A stretch of DNA of 33,226 nt from Pseudodesulfovibrio sp. (GCF_028692895.1 NZ_JAQUWN010000031.1:1-33226); one strand, 5' to 3'. Shown: positions 23,251-31,347, counted from the first letter of the stretch. The notes: a model not told the origin generated them from the letters alone. Program-made: numbers and translations.

Positions 23251-24714
23251 TCAGCGCAATTTCACCTTGATGTCCGAGGGGGCGACCGCCATTTTCTTGG
23301 GCTTGATGGCCGGGCGGGGCGGCTGCTTCTGCTGCGGCCGCATCTGGGGCTTGCCCTGCGGCTTGGGGGCCTGCCTGGGCGGGGTGTTGGGCTGGACGTC
23401 GCCATCGCCGACCAGGGCGTGGAGCTTGGCGAAGGCTCCGGCCAGGGGCTCGTTCTCCTTGACCAACTGGCGCAAGAATCCGTTGATCGGCCCGACCATG
23501 GCGATGGCCTTGTCCACCTCGGGGTTGGCCCCGCGCTGGTACGCGCCGATGTTGACCATGTCCTCCACCTTCTTGAACGTCGCCATGCTGCGGAGCAGGG
23601 CCCGGCCGTCGGCCTGGGCCTCGTCCGTGGTGATGTCGGACCTGAGTCGGCTGATGGAGCGGAGCACGTCGATGGCCGGGTAGTGGCCCAGGTCCGCCAG
23701 CTCGCGGGTGAGGACGATGTGGCCGTCCAGGATGGAGCGGGTCGAGTCGGCGATGGGCTCGGTGAAGTCGTCGCCGTCCACCAGCACGGTGTAGATGCCG
23801 GTGATGGAGCCCTTGCGGCTCTTGCCCGCGCGCTCCAGGAGCTGGGGCAGGTGGGCGAAGACGCTCGGGGTGTAGCCGCCGCGCGTGGGCGGCTCGCCCG
23901 CGGCCAGGCCGACCTCGCGGCCCGCCATGGCGAAACGGGTCACGGAGTCCATCATCAGGAGGACGTCCTTGCCCTGGTCCCGGAAATGTTCGGCCACGGC
24001 CGTGGCCGCGTAGGCCGCGCGCATGCGGATGAGCGGGCTCTTGTCCGAGGTGGCCACCACCAGCACGGAGCGGGCCATGCCCGCGGGGCCGAGGTCGCGC
24101 TCCATGAACTCCACCACCTCCCTGCCGCGCTCGCCCACCAGGGCGATGACGTTGATGTCCGCCTTGGTGTAGCGGGCCATCATACCCAGCGTCGTGGACT
24201 TGCCCACGCCGGAACCGGCCATGATGCCCACGCGCTGGCCCTTGCCCAGGGTGAGCAGGGCGTTGACCGAGCGGATGCCGACGTCGAGCGGTTCGTTGAT
24301 GCGCGGGCGCTCCAGGGGGTTGGGCGGCTCGCGGTGCAGGGGCGCGAAGGTGTCGGGGACAAAGGCCCCCTTGCCGTCCAGGGGCTCGCCGAAGGCGTCC
24401 ACGGCCCGGCCGAGCATGGCCTGGCCCACCGGCATGTGGGGCGGGGTGGCCGCGTTGCGGATGAGCGAGCCGGGGCCGATGCCGCGCATGTCCGAGTAGG
24501 GCATGAACAGGCAGGCCCCGTCGCGGAAGCCGACCACCTCGGCTGGGATGGATCGTTTGTCGTCGGGCAGGAGGTAGCAGACCGAGCCGAGGGGGGCCTT
24601 GATGCCCCGGCCCTCGGCGATGAGGCCCACGACCTTGGTCACTTTGCCGTAGCTTTGGCAGGGGTCGAGCGATTCGAGCAGTCCGAGACGGGAGGCGTCG
24701 GCCATGTCTGTCAT
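23251..24714 (-). CDS. fliI: Flagellar export ATPase FliI
   Basis: 487 residues, the F1-beta-like ATPase of the flagellar type III export apparatus at the cytoplasmic membrane. Walker A GSGVGKST (167-174), GERGREVVEF (194-203), Walker B VLLMMDSVTRFA (251-262) and PTRGGYTPSVFAHLP (276-290) are intact. After the ordinary end (about residue 437) comes a 50-residue basic Pro/Gln/Lys-rich tail that is not usual for FliI. The start is ATG 24714, with GAGG 7 nt upstream and overlap with the fliH stop; a second ATG three codons later is possible. It is the last gene of the operon: fliJ, which normally follows, is not present. Confidence 0.95.
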   Translation of the reverse strand: MTDMADASRLGLLESLDPCQSYGKVTKVVGLIAEGRGIKAPLGSVCYLLPDDKRSIPAEVVGFRDGACLFMPYSDMRGIGPGSLIRNAATPPHMPVGQAMLGRAVDAFGEPLDGKGAFVPDTFAPLHREPPNPLERPRINEPLDVGIRSVNALLTLGKGQRVGIMAGSGVGKSTTLGMMARYTKADINVIALVGERGREVVEFMERDLGPAGMARSVLVVATSDKSPLIRMRAAYAATAVAEHFRDQGKDVLLMMDSVTRFAMAGREVGLAAGEPPTRGGYTPSVFAHLPQLLERAGKSRKGSITGIYTVLVDGDDFTEPIADSTRSILDGHIVLTRELADLGHYPAIDVLRSISRLRSDITTDEAQADGRALLRSMATFKKVEDMVNIGAYQRGANPEVDKAIAMVGPINGFLRQLVKENEPLAGAFAKLHALVGDGDVQPNTPPRQAPKPQGKPQMRPQQKQPPRPAIKPKKMAVAPSDIKVKLR

Positions 24715-24715
24715 G

Positions 24716-25462
24716 TCATCCCTCGGCGTCGGGCGCGGTGAGCTGTTCCACCAACTGGTCCAGGATGGGCTCCACGCCCTTCCAGCGGGTGGCCACGGTG
24801 TTGTCCACCCGGCCCTCCTCGCCCTCCACGACCACGCCGCCCTGGGCGATGGCCGGATCGCCCTTGACGGTCCAGTACTTGAGGGCGGGGGTGCGCTCCT
24901 GGATGGAGCCGATGAAGGCGCGCAGGTCCTCGGCATCCTCGGCCGCGCACTTGATGGTCAACTGGCGCTGGGATTCGATGCGTTCCAGGGCCTGGCGCAT
25001 GAGATTCTCCAGGGAGGCGACGCGCTGCTCGCTCATCTCCACGGCCAGGGTCTTCTTGACGGCCAGGCGGATGAGGGCCATGACGTCGGCGCGGCGCTCT
25101 TCAAAGATGGTAGCGCCCTGGGAGCCGATCCGGGTGACGATGTTCTCCACCTCGGCGGACATGGCCAGGGTGTGGGCCTCCACGTCGGCCTGGGCCTGGG
25201 CCAGCCCGTCGGCATAGCCCTCGTGGCGGGCCGTGGCGCGCAGGGCCTCGGCCTCCAGCTCGGCCATCATCTTGATCTCCTTGGCCGCCTCGCGGGCCTT
25301 GGCCTTGACGCGCTCCAGGTACTCGTCGTTGATGGCGTCGTCCCAGATCAGCTTGCGCTTGCCCTCGATCTCCTGGATGGTCATCTCATCCGGGCCGGGG
25401 CTCTGGAGCCCCATCAGGACCTTGCCGGTCAGGTGGCCGGAGTCGTGCTTAGACAAAGACAT
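24716..25462 (-). CDS. fliH: Flagellar assembly protein FliH
   Basis: 248 residues, the dimeric negative regulator/stator that anchors FliI to the export gate. An N-terminal segment is followed by a long charged helix (about 45-100, AKAREAAKEIKMMAELEAEA) and a C-terminal domain (about 115-240) resembling V-ATPase subunit E/FliH (IRLAVKKTLAVEM, RTPALKYWTVKGDPAIAQGG, VVVEGEEGRVDNTVATRW). The ATG at 25462 lies inside the end of fliG (14-nt overlap), so translation is coupled; the fliI ATG follows within 2 nt of the stop. Confidence 0.92.
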   Translation of the reverse strand: MSLSKHDSGHLTGKVLMGLQSPGPDEMTIQEIEGKRKLIWDDAINDEYLERVKAKAREAAKEIKMMAELEAEALRATARHEGYADGLAQAQADVEAHTLAMSAEVENIVTRIGSQGATIFEERRADVMALIRLAVKKTLAVEMSEQRVASLENLMRQALERIESQRQLTIKCAAEDAEDLRAFIGSIQERTPALKYWTVKGDPAIAQGGVVVEGEEGRVDNTVATRWKGVEPILDQLVEQLTAPDAEG

Positions 25463-26447
25463 CGCTGCCGCCTCGGCTGATGACGATCTTGCCCTCGTCC
25501 TCCAGACGGCGGACGGTCTTGACGATGTTCTGCTGGGCCGCCTCGACCTCGGAGAGCTTCTTGGGCGGCATGATTTCCAGGTCTTCCTTTATCATGGTGG
25601 AGGCGCGCTCGGACAGGTTCTTGAAGAACTTCTCCTTGAGGTCGTCGCTCGCGCCCTTGAGGGCCACGGTGAGGTCCTCGTTGGAGACCTCCTTGAGCAG
25701 CTCGCGGATGGCGATGTCGTCCACGCCCTTGATGTCCTCGAACACGAACATGAGGTTGCGGATGTCCTCGGCCATCTGGGCGGACTCCTCCTCGATCTCG
25801 GAGAGGACCTCCTCCTCGGTGTTGCGGTCCACGGCGTTGAGGATTTCGGCGACCGCGTTGACGCCGCCGACCTTCTTGCCTTCCTTGCCGCCCATGGCGA
25901 TGAGCTGGCTCTGCAGGACCTTGTCCACTTCCATGAGCATCTCCTCGGCCACGGCCTCGAGCTTGGCGAGTCGCATGAGCACCTCGGCGCGCACGCCGGC
26001 GGGCAGGTGGGAGATGAGGTCCGCGGCCTGGTCCGGGTGCAGGTGGCCCAGGATGAGGGCCAGGGTCTGCGGATGCTCGTTGCGCAGGATCTGGGCCAGG
26101 ATGCGCGGGCTGACGTTCTCCAGCTCCTGGAACGGCGTGGGGCCGGAGTCCAGGTCCAGGGAATCCATGATGTACTTCGCGGTCTCCGCGTCCAGGGCCT
26201 TGGTCAGCATGCGCTTGACCTGTTCCGGGCCGCCCACCAGGAGCTCGGCGCCGTAGGCCAGGGCCTCGTTGTACTCCTTGAGCACCTGGAGGACCTGCTC
26301 GCGGGGCACGGAGTCGGTTTCGAGCATGGCCTTGGACACGGCGGCGATCTCGTTGCGCTCCATGCGCTTGAACACTTCCGCCGTGAACTTTTCGCCCAGG
26401 GCGAGGAGCACGATGGCGGTTTTCTGCGGTCCGGTGAAGTCGGCCAT
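25449..26447 (-). CDS. fliG: Flagellar motor switch protein FliG
   Basis: 332 residues, the rotor protein that couples the MS ring to torque generation. It has an N-domain (1-100), a middle domain with NEHPQTLALILGHL (EHPQTLA at 124-130), the hinge GGVNAVAEILNAVDRNTEE, and a C-domain containing the charged torque helix (LMFVFEDIKGVDDIAIRELL, VALKGASDDLKEKFFKN, LSERASTMIKEDL). Length matches the family (about 330). The ATG at 26447 has AGGAGG 9 nt upstream and lies 4 bp after fliF. Confidence 0.97.
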   Translation of the reverse strand: MADFTGPQKTAIVLLALGEKFTAEVFKRMERNEIAAVSKAMLETDSVPREQVLQVLKEYNEALAYGAELLVGGPEQVKRMLTKALDAETAKYIMDSLDLDSGPTPFQELENVSPRILAQILRNEHPQTLALILGHLHPDQAADLISHLPAGVRAEVLMRLAKLEAVAEEMLMEVDKVLQSQLIAMGGKEGKKVGGVNAVAEILNAVDRNTEEEVLSEIEEESAQMAEDIRNLMFVFEDIKGVDDIAIRELLKEVSNEDLTVALKGASDDLKEKFFKNLSERASTMIKEDLEIMPPKKLSEVEAAQQNIVKTVRRLEDEGKIVISRGGSDVFV

Positions 26448-26451
26448 GGGT

Positions 26452-28047
26452 CTATGCCTCCTGCGTCAGCCAGCTCTTGAGCAGGTGGACCGCCTGGTCC
26501 ATGTTGTCGTCCGAGAGCTGAATGGCGTGGTTCTTTGCGTTCTCTATGCGACGGGACATATCCATGGCCTCCTCGTCCATCTCCTCTTCTTCCAGGGCGA
26601 GGCGTTCGGCCCCGGGCAGCCCGGCCATCTCCTCGATCTCCTGCTCGGCCACGCGGGGGCGGATCAGGGCCATGACGACCGGCCGCACCACCATGATGAG
26701 GAACAGGAAGATCAGGATGCCGTTGAGGAACGGCTTGCCCAGCCTCTGGGCGTATTCAAGCATGGTGCGCATGAGGGAATCGGCGTCGTACAGGGCGGGC
26801 TCGCCGAACGAGATGTTGCTCACCTCGATGGTGTCGCCGCGCACGGTGTCATACCCGACCGCGTTGGTGATCAGGTTCTTGATGCGTTCGATCTCCTCGG
26901 CCGCGCGGGGCACGTACACCTGCTTGCCGGTGGCCTCGTCGGTGGTCCACGTCCCGTCCACGATAACCGCAACGGACAGCCGTTTCAACTCTCCCACGGG
27001 GGCCACGATGTTTTCTTCGGTCTTGTTGATCTCGTAGTTGGTGGTCCGGGACTCGCGGTTGGAGTCCTGGGTGGTCTTGGTGCCGGTGAAGCCGTCGCCG
27101 CGGAAGTTGGCGTCGGGCTCGCCGCCCGCCAGGTTGGCCGCGCCGGCCGTGCTTTCCTCGTTGCGGCTTTCGGAACGGACCACCGAGCCGTTGGGATCGA
27201 AGGTCTCGGAGCGGATGGTCTTCTGGCTGAAGTCGAGGTCCGCGTTGACGCGGGCGATGACCTTCTCGGGTCCGACGACCGGGCCGAGGAGCTCCATGAT
27301 GCGGCGCTGGATCTTGTTCTCCATGTTCGCCTTGTATTCGAGCTGGGTGTTGGACAGGGCCAGGCCGGTGGTGTCGTCCTCCGGGGTGTAGAGCGGGCGG
27401 CCCTTCATGTCGGTGACGGTGATGTTCTTGGGCGAGAGGCCCTCCACGGCCATGGAAACCAGGTTGACGATGCCCTGGACCTCGGCCGGGGCCAGTTTGC
27501 CGTCGTCCTTGAGCTGGAGGACGATGGACGCGCTGGGCGGCATCTGGTCCTCGATGAACAGGGATTTCTGCGGCAGAACCAGGTGGACGCGGGTCTTCAC
27601 GACCTGCGGAAATTCCGTGATGGTGCGGGCCAGCTCGCCCTGGAGGGCGCGCTGGTAATTGATGTGCTGCACAAAGTCGGTCTGGCCGATCTGGACGTTG
27701 TCGAAAATCTCGAACCCGATGCCCTGGCCGTGCAGGTTGCCCTCGCCCGCCACCTTGAGCCTCAGCTCGTAGACGCGGTCGGCCGGGACCTTGATGGTCT
27801 TGCCGTTGTCCTCGATGACGTAGTTCTCCTTGGCGGCCTTGAGCATGGCCACGACCTGGGAGGCGTCCTGCGGGTAAAGATTGGTCATCAGAACCTTGTA
27901 GTCCGGCCGGTTCATCCAGAAGATCATGAGCCCGAAGGCCACGGACACGGACAGGGCGAGTCCGGCGATGAGGATGCGCTGGGACATGGTCCGGCCGGAC
28001 CAGAATCCCTGAATCTTGGACCAATATTCATTGACGAACGGCGGCAT
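26452..28047 (-). CDS. fliF: Flagellar MS-ring protein FliF
   Basis: 531 residues. Transmembrane helix about 24-44; periplasmic ring-building motifs including DYKVLMTNLYPQDASQVVAML, QHINYQRALQGELARTI, and VHLVLPQKSLFIEDQMPPSAS; an acidic/unstructured periplasmic stretch; a second transmembrane helix about 440-460; and a C-terminal tail (about 497-531, SDDNMDQAVHLLKSWLTQ) that binds FliG. The ATG at 28047 has AGGA upstream. It sits 50 bp after fliE. Confidence 0.97.
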   Translation of the reverse strand: MPPFVNEYWSKIQGFWSGRTMSQRILIAGLALSVSVAFGLMIFWMNRPDYKVLMTNLYPQDASQVVAMLKAAKENYVIEDNGKTIKVPADRVYELRLKVAGEGNLHGQGIGFEIFDNVQIGQTDFVQHINYQRALQGELARTITEFPQVVKTRVHLVLPQKSLFIEDQMPPSASIVLQLKDDGKLAPAEVQGIVNLVSMAVEGLSPKNITVTDMKGRPLYTPEDDTTGLALSNTQLEYKANMENKIQRRIMELLGPVVGPEKVIARVNADLDFSQKTIRSETFDPNGSVVRSESRNEESTAGAANLAGGEPDANFRGDGFTGTKTTQDSNRESRTTNYEINKTEENIVAPVGELKRLSVAVIVDGTWTTDEATGKQVYVPRAAEEIERIKNLITNAVGYDTVRGDTIEVSNISFGEPALYDADSLMRTMLEYAQRLGKPFLNGILIFLFLIMVVRPVVMALIRPRVAEQEIEEMAGLPGAERLALEEEEMDEEAMDMSRRIENAKNHAIQLSDDNMDQAVHLLKSWLTQEA

Positions 28048-28097
28048 TTCCTATTCTCCCGCTGATTGGGTGTTTCCCTTGGCTTCCAGTCGGCTGC

Positions 28098-28427
28098 CTA
28101 GAACGGCATCTTCATGAGTTCCTGGTACGCGGTCATGAGCTTGCTGCGCACGGCGCTGGTCATGGACACGGCCAGTCCCGCCTTCTGCAGGCTGATCATC
28201 AGTTCGTGGACGTTCTGGCTCTTGCCGGAGGCGAACTCCTCGATCATCCGGTTCTTGTCTTCCTGCATGTCGTTGACGGACTTGAGCGAATCCTTGAGGG
28301 TCTCGCCGAAACCTTGGGCCGGGGCCTGGGGCTTCCTGAGCCGCTCGCTGACGGTGTTGTCCACGGAGCGGCGGCGGAGCTCCATGGCGTTCTGGTAGGC
28401 GCTGATGGCGACGCTTTTGACAACCAT
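28098..28427 (-). CDS. fliE: Flagellar hook-basal body protein FliE
   Basis: 109 residues, the junction protein between MS ring and rod. Typical features: GFGETLKDSLKSVNDMQED in the middle, SGKSQNVHELMISLQKAGLA and the C-terminal VRSKLMTAYQELMKMPF. The ATG at 28427 has AAGGAG 9 nt upstream. It is exported without a signal peptide by the type III apparatus encoded by the same operon. Confidence 0.95.
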   Translation of the reverse strand: MVVKSVAISAYQNAMELRRRSVDNTVSERLRKPQAPAQGFGETLKDSLKSVNDMQEDKNRMIEEFASGKSQNVHELMISLQKAGLAVSMTSAVRSKLMTAYQELMKMPF

Positions 28428-28446
28428 GACGATTTCTCCTTACGGC

Positions 28447-28887
28447 CTAGGTGGTTCCGATGCGCAGGGCGCGCTGGAACATCTGCTTGCAGGCGCTGAT
28501 GGTTTCCACGTTGGCCTCGTACCCGCGGGTACAGGTCATCATGTTGGTCATTTCCTCGACCACGTTGATGTCCGGGTAAAAGACGTAGCCCTGGTCGTTG
28601 GCGTCGGGGTGGTGCGGCTCGTAGACCTGCTTGAAGGGGCGCTGGTCGGCGGTGACGCCCAGGACCTTGACGCCCTTGAGCTCGCGGTTGAGCTGGTCCT
28701 GCATGGCCGAGTCGAAGGGGGAGTATACCGGGGTGGACTCGAAGGAGACCGACTTGCGGCGGTAGGGGCCGCCCTCCAGGGTCTGGGTGGTCCGCATGTT
28801 CGCCATGTTCATGGAAATGACGTTGAGCTGGGTGCGCTGGGCCTTGAGCCCGGACGCCCCGATGTCGAGCGCGGTCATGAAGTCCAT
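28447..28887 (-). CDS. flgC: Flagellar basal-body rod protein FlgC
   Basis: 146 residues, proximal rod subunit. N-terminal rod signature ALDIGASGLKAQRTQLNVISMNMANMRT, then YRRKSVSFES, and C-terminal PDINVVEEMTNMMTCTRGYEANVETISACKQM, which together form the coiled-coil domain of rod proteins. The ATG at 28887 overlaps the flgB stop by one nucleotide (TAATG). It continues to fliE after 19 bp. Confidence 0.96.
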   Translation of the reverse strand: MDFMTALDIGASGLKAQRTQLNVISMNMANMRTTQTLEGGPYRRKSVSFESTPVYSPFDSAMQDQLNRELKGVKVLGVTADQRPFKQVYEPHHPDANDQGYVFYPDINVVEEMTNMMTCTRGYEANVETISACKQMFQRALRIGTT

Positions 28888-29297
28888 TACTTGCCTCCTT
28901 CCTGAATGGCCTGCCGGATGCCGTCGAAATTCTTTTTGATGACGCTTGCGAGGGCGTCGTACATCAGGCCGTTCTTGGTCATGACGGCCATTTCCTTGTC
29001 CAGGTCCACCGAGTCCTCGCCATAGACCGTGCGCGGCTGGAAGGCTTCGATCCCCTCGCCCTTGAAGGAACTGGCGTCGAAGACCACGGGCATGTGCTCC
29101 CTGCTGGTGCGGGTCATGCGGCCGCGCTCGTCCAGGTCCAGCGCCTTCTGGAGGTTGTCCTCGAACTCCAGGCTCCGGGCCTTGAAGTCGGGCGTGTTGA
29201 CGTTGGCGATGTTGCCCATGACGAGATTTTGACGTTGCAGCCGCAGGTCCAGGACCTTCTCCGTCAACTGGATGTGGTGCGCGAAAATGCCCTTCAT
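28887..29297 (-). CDS. flgB: Flagellar basal-body rod protein FlgB
   Basis: 136 residues, proximal rod subunit and first gene of the flgBC-fliEFGHI operon. LRLQRQNLVMGNIANVNTPDFKAR is the rod-protein N-terminal signature, and DKEMAVMTKNGLMYDALASVI the C-terminal helix. The start is ATG 29297, with AGGAG 8 nt upstream and the conserved N-terminus right after it; an upstream in-frame start would place coding sequence over the sigma-54 promoter at 29374-29389. Export is by the flagellar type III system. Confidence 0.95.
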   Translation of the reverse strand: MKGIFAHHIQLTEKVLDLRLQRQNLVMGNIANVNTPDFKARSLEFEDNLQKALDLDERGRMTRTSREHMPVVFDASSFKGEGIEAFQPRTVYGEDSVDLDKEMAVMTKNGLMYDALASVIKKNFDGIRQAIQEGGK

Positions 29298-29373
29298 GCC
29301 TTGCTCCTCCTGCCGATCGGCTTTCTGGAATTGACCGGGTGGCAGTTTTTTCCTCCCGGTTCGCGGTGGAGCT

Positions 29374-29389
29374 AGCAACTAGCGTTCCA
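29374..29389 (-). promoter_or_regulatory. Sigma-54 promoter of the flgB operon
   Basis: Minus-strand TGGAACGCTAGTTGCT: -24 GG and -12 GC separated by exactly 10 nt, consensus TTGCT at -12, one deviation (A for C) at -24. The start point is expected near 29362, about 65 nt before flgB. Confidence 0.78.
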
Positions 29390-29634
29390 ATCAAATAACA
29401 TGGTTAATTATAAGGATAAATGCTATCTGTCCCGCCGGAAGACCGTCGGATATCCGGCCGGCGCGGGCCAAGGCGACGGTGCGCTTATATAGTATTGGGC
29501 GGCCGGGGCGGGGCGTCCTCTGGCTGGCGGCAGAATTGTCCGCAATCAATGCGCTGTAAAAAGGTATTATAATTTCAGTGTAGTATGGATCGGCTGTGGA
29601 GTGTAGCCAGGAGGAAACAGGGCGGAAACGGTGA
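29390..29634. promoter_or_regulatory. Divergent flagellar control region
   Basis: 245 bp without a gene between two divergent sigma-54 promoters. It contains a perfect palindrome CGGATATCCG (29447-29456), ATTG-TCCG-CAAT (29535-29546) and a TATAAT (29568-29573) with no good -35. It is the natural place for enhancer sites of a flagellar NtrC-type activator. Confidence 0.5.
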
Positions 29635-29652
29635 TTGGCACATGTGTTGCAA
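29635..29652 (+). promoter_or_regulatory. Consensus sigma-54 promoter of the TPR gene
   Basis: TTGGCACATGTGTTGCAA matches the -24/-12 consensus TGGCAC-N5-TTGCA perfectly, GG and GC 10 nt apart. The expected start point is near 29662, giving a leader of about 66 nt. Confidence 0.85.
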
Positions 29653-29728
29653 AAGCCAAGGCGGGTCAGCAACGGCCCGGCATATTTGGCACCCGGCCTC
29701 CCGGGTAAAGGAGACATGGAGGGGAATC

Positions 29729-30292
29729 ATGAGTGGTCATCTGGATTACGAAATCAACAAGGAACTCGGTGAATGCTACCTGTTCATGGGTGAGCTGGAC
29801 AAGGCCGAAGAGTATTACAAGAAGGCTGTCAGCTCCAATGGCGTGCATCCCGACCCGTACATCGGCCTGGCGACGGTCGCGGTTCAGCGCGGCGACCTGG
29901 ATGACGCCCTGGTGATGTACCAGAAAGCCCACAAGATCGAGCCGAGCGACAAGAGTCTTTCCGGAATCGCGCTCATCAAGATGGAGAACGGCGAGAAGGA
30001 GAATGCCTTCGCCATGTTCGTCGAAGCCATCAGGATGAACCCCGAGAACATGGTCGCCCTGTTCAGCCTTATCAAGCTCGGCCATGAAATGGATCGCGTT
30101 GCGGAGATCGTCCCGTTCCTGCGGGACTACCTGGAGATCAACCCCGCCAAGCACGAGGTTCGCTACTCGCTGGCCGGTTGTCTCATCTGCATGGATCAGA
30201 AGGACGCGGCCCGGGAACATTTGGAGAAGATTCTCGAAATGTCTCCGGATTTCGAAGCCGCCAAGGAAATGATCGAAGCGATCCGACCCTAA
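29729..30292 (+). CDS. TPR-repeat protein under sigma-54 control
   Basis: 187 residues with about five tetratricopeptide repeats (YEINKELGECYLFMGELDKAEEYY type units: KELGECYLFMGELDKAEEYY, PYIGLATVAVQRGDLDDAL, SGIALIKMENGEKENAFAMF, VRYSLAGCLICMDQKDAARE). It has no signal peptide or catalytic motif, so it is a cytoplasmic binding or scaffold protein. The ATG at 29729 has GGAGGGG 4-5 nt upstream. The consensus sigma-54 promoter and divergent position to flgB suggest a flagellar or motility role, for example as chaperone or regulator; this is inference. It is distinct in sequence from the TPR protein at 9017. Confidence 0.87.
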   Translation: MSGHLDYEINKELGECYLFMGELDKAEEYYKKAVSSNGVHPDPYIGLATVAVQRGDLDDALVMYQKAHKIEPSDKSLSGIALIKMENGEKENAFAMFVEAIRMNPENMVALFSLIKLGHEMDRVAEIVPFLRDYLEINPAKHEVRYSLAGCLICMDQKDAAREHLEKILEMSPDFEAAKEMIEAIRP

Positions 30293-30595
30293 CCCACGGT
30301 CTCCCCTCCCCGTTGATTTCCCGCCCCGCCGCTTCGGCGGATCGGGGCGGGAAATCAGCCTTCGGCGGATGGAGTCCTTCGGATTCGCTCGCCCCTTCGC
30401 CCCGCCTGGCCGGGGTCGGCGACCTCCCCATGCGCCCGCGCCCGACGCGCTCCCCGATACAGGGGCGCGGTATTTGCATTTCCTGACATTACAGGTTGTT
30501 GCCATTAGCCTTCGCCCCGCGGGACGGCAGACTTGCCTTTGCCCGCCAAATCTGGCAGAGCCTCTCGAACAAGAGCTTCAAAGAGGGGGGCTTTC
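30293..30595. other. Intergenic region with hairpins upstream of purH
   Basis: 303 bp. The first half holds a long hairpin (separate entry) and further TTCG-loop pairings to about 30385; the rest has no supported gene. Weak promoter-like CTGACA (30483-30488) with TAGCCT 17 nt later could serve purH. Confidence 0.4.
30314..30357. repeat. Long perfect hairpin with UUCG tip, REP-like or 3'-end structure
   Basis: Outer 15-bp perfect stem (30314-30328 with 30343-30357), then inner CCGC-TTCG-GCGG (30329-30340) with a 2-nt bulge. There is no U-tract, so it is not a classic terminator. It could stabilise the 3' end of the TPR mRNA or be one copy of a dispersed palindromic repeat. Confidence 0.6.
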
Positions 30596-31192
30596 ATGGA
30601 ACTTCTACCTGTCAAACGCGCCATCCTGTCCGTGACGGACAAGACCGGCCTGGCCGATTTCGGCCGTTTTCTGGTTGATAAGGGTTGCGAACTGGTTTCC
30701 ACCGGCGGCACCAAGAAGATGTTGTCCGAGGCGGGGTTGCCCGTGACCTCGGTGAGCGACGTCACCGATTTCCCCGAAATCCTGGGCGGCCGCGTCAAGA
30801 CGCTGCACCCGAACATCCACGCGGGCATCCTGGCCGACAAGGATGACGAGGCCCACATGGAGACCCTGCGGGACTTCGGCATCGAGCCGTTCGACCTCAT
30901 CTGCGTCAATCTCTACAACTTCGCCGCCGCCGTGGCCAAGGGGCTGGACCTGAAGGCCGCCGTCGAGCAGATCGACATCGGCGGGCCGACCATGCTCCGC
31001 GCCACGGCCAAGAACTTCCACTCCATCTGCGTGGTGCCCGATCCCAAGTACTACGGGCAGGTGCAGGAGGAGATCGAGCAGAACGGCGGCATCTCGCTGG
31101 CCTTCCGCAAGGAGATGGCCACGCTGACCTTCAAGCTGACCAGTCAGTACGACGCCATGATCACCAAGTATCTGAGCGAGCACGACGCGTAG
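30596..31192 (+). CDS. purH: IMP cyclohydrolase (PurH N-terminal domain only)
   Basis: 198 residues, the MGS-like half of PurH that closes FAICAR to IMP in the last step of purine synthesis. Motifs: ILSVTDKTGLADF, STGGT (35-39), GGRVKTLHPNIHAGIL (64-79), VNLYNF and IDIGGPTMLRATAKN (126-140). Bifunctional PurH is about 520-530 aa with a C-terminal AICAR transformylase; that half is absent here and the stop is followed by normal intergenic structure, so this is a stand-alone enzyme rather than a truncation. The ATG at 30596 has GAGGGG about 8 nt upstream. A perfect terminator lies at 31348. Confidence 0.9.
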   Translation: MELLPVKRAILSVTDKTGLADFGRFLVDKGCELVSTGGTKKMLSEAGLPVTSVSDVTDFPEILGGRVKTLHPNIHAGILADKDDEAHMETLRDFGIEPFDLICVNLYNFAAAVAKGLDLKAAVEQIDIGGPTMLRATAKNFHSICVVPDPKYYGQVQEEIEQNGGISLAFRKEMATLTFKLTSQYDAMITKYLSEHDA

Positions 31193-31207
31193 CGTCGTGC
31201 TGCGCCG

Positions 31208-31326
31208 GCTGGCGATAGCGGGCCGTCTGCGCCGCTGTCGGGCACGTTTTGATCCTCGACGTAGCGCTGCTACGCCTGCGGTCAAACCGCACCCGTCATC
31301 GACACATCCGACCCACTCTCGCCAGC
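31208..31326. repeat. 119-nt structured intergenic element with matching ends
   Basis: The ends GCTGGCGATAGCGGGCCG and (reverse complement) GCTGGCGAGAGTGGGTCG match. Inside, GGGCACGTTTTGATC pairs with GGTCAAACCGCACCC (with G-U pairs) and CGTAGCG-CTG-CTACG forms the tip, so the whole element folds into one long imperfect hairpin. It resembles dispersed intergenic repeats of Desulfovibrio, from memory. Confidence 0.65.
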
Positions 31327-31347
31327 CTTGACGCGGCGATGAAGAAC

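Noticed and set aside
29545-29573. Sigma-70 promoter for the TPR gene (TATAAT at 29568)
   Set aside because: The -10 is perfect but no acceptable -35 exists at 16-18 nt, and a consensus sigma-54 promoter lies closer to the gene.
30369-30635. Plus-strand frame overlapping the purH start
   Set aside because: Pro/Arg-rich composition, no ribosome site, and it runs out of frame into a certain gene.
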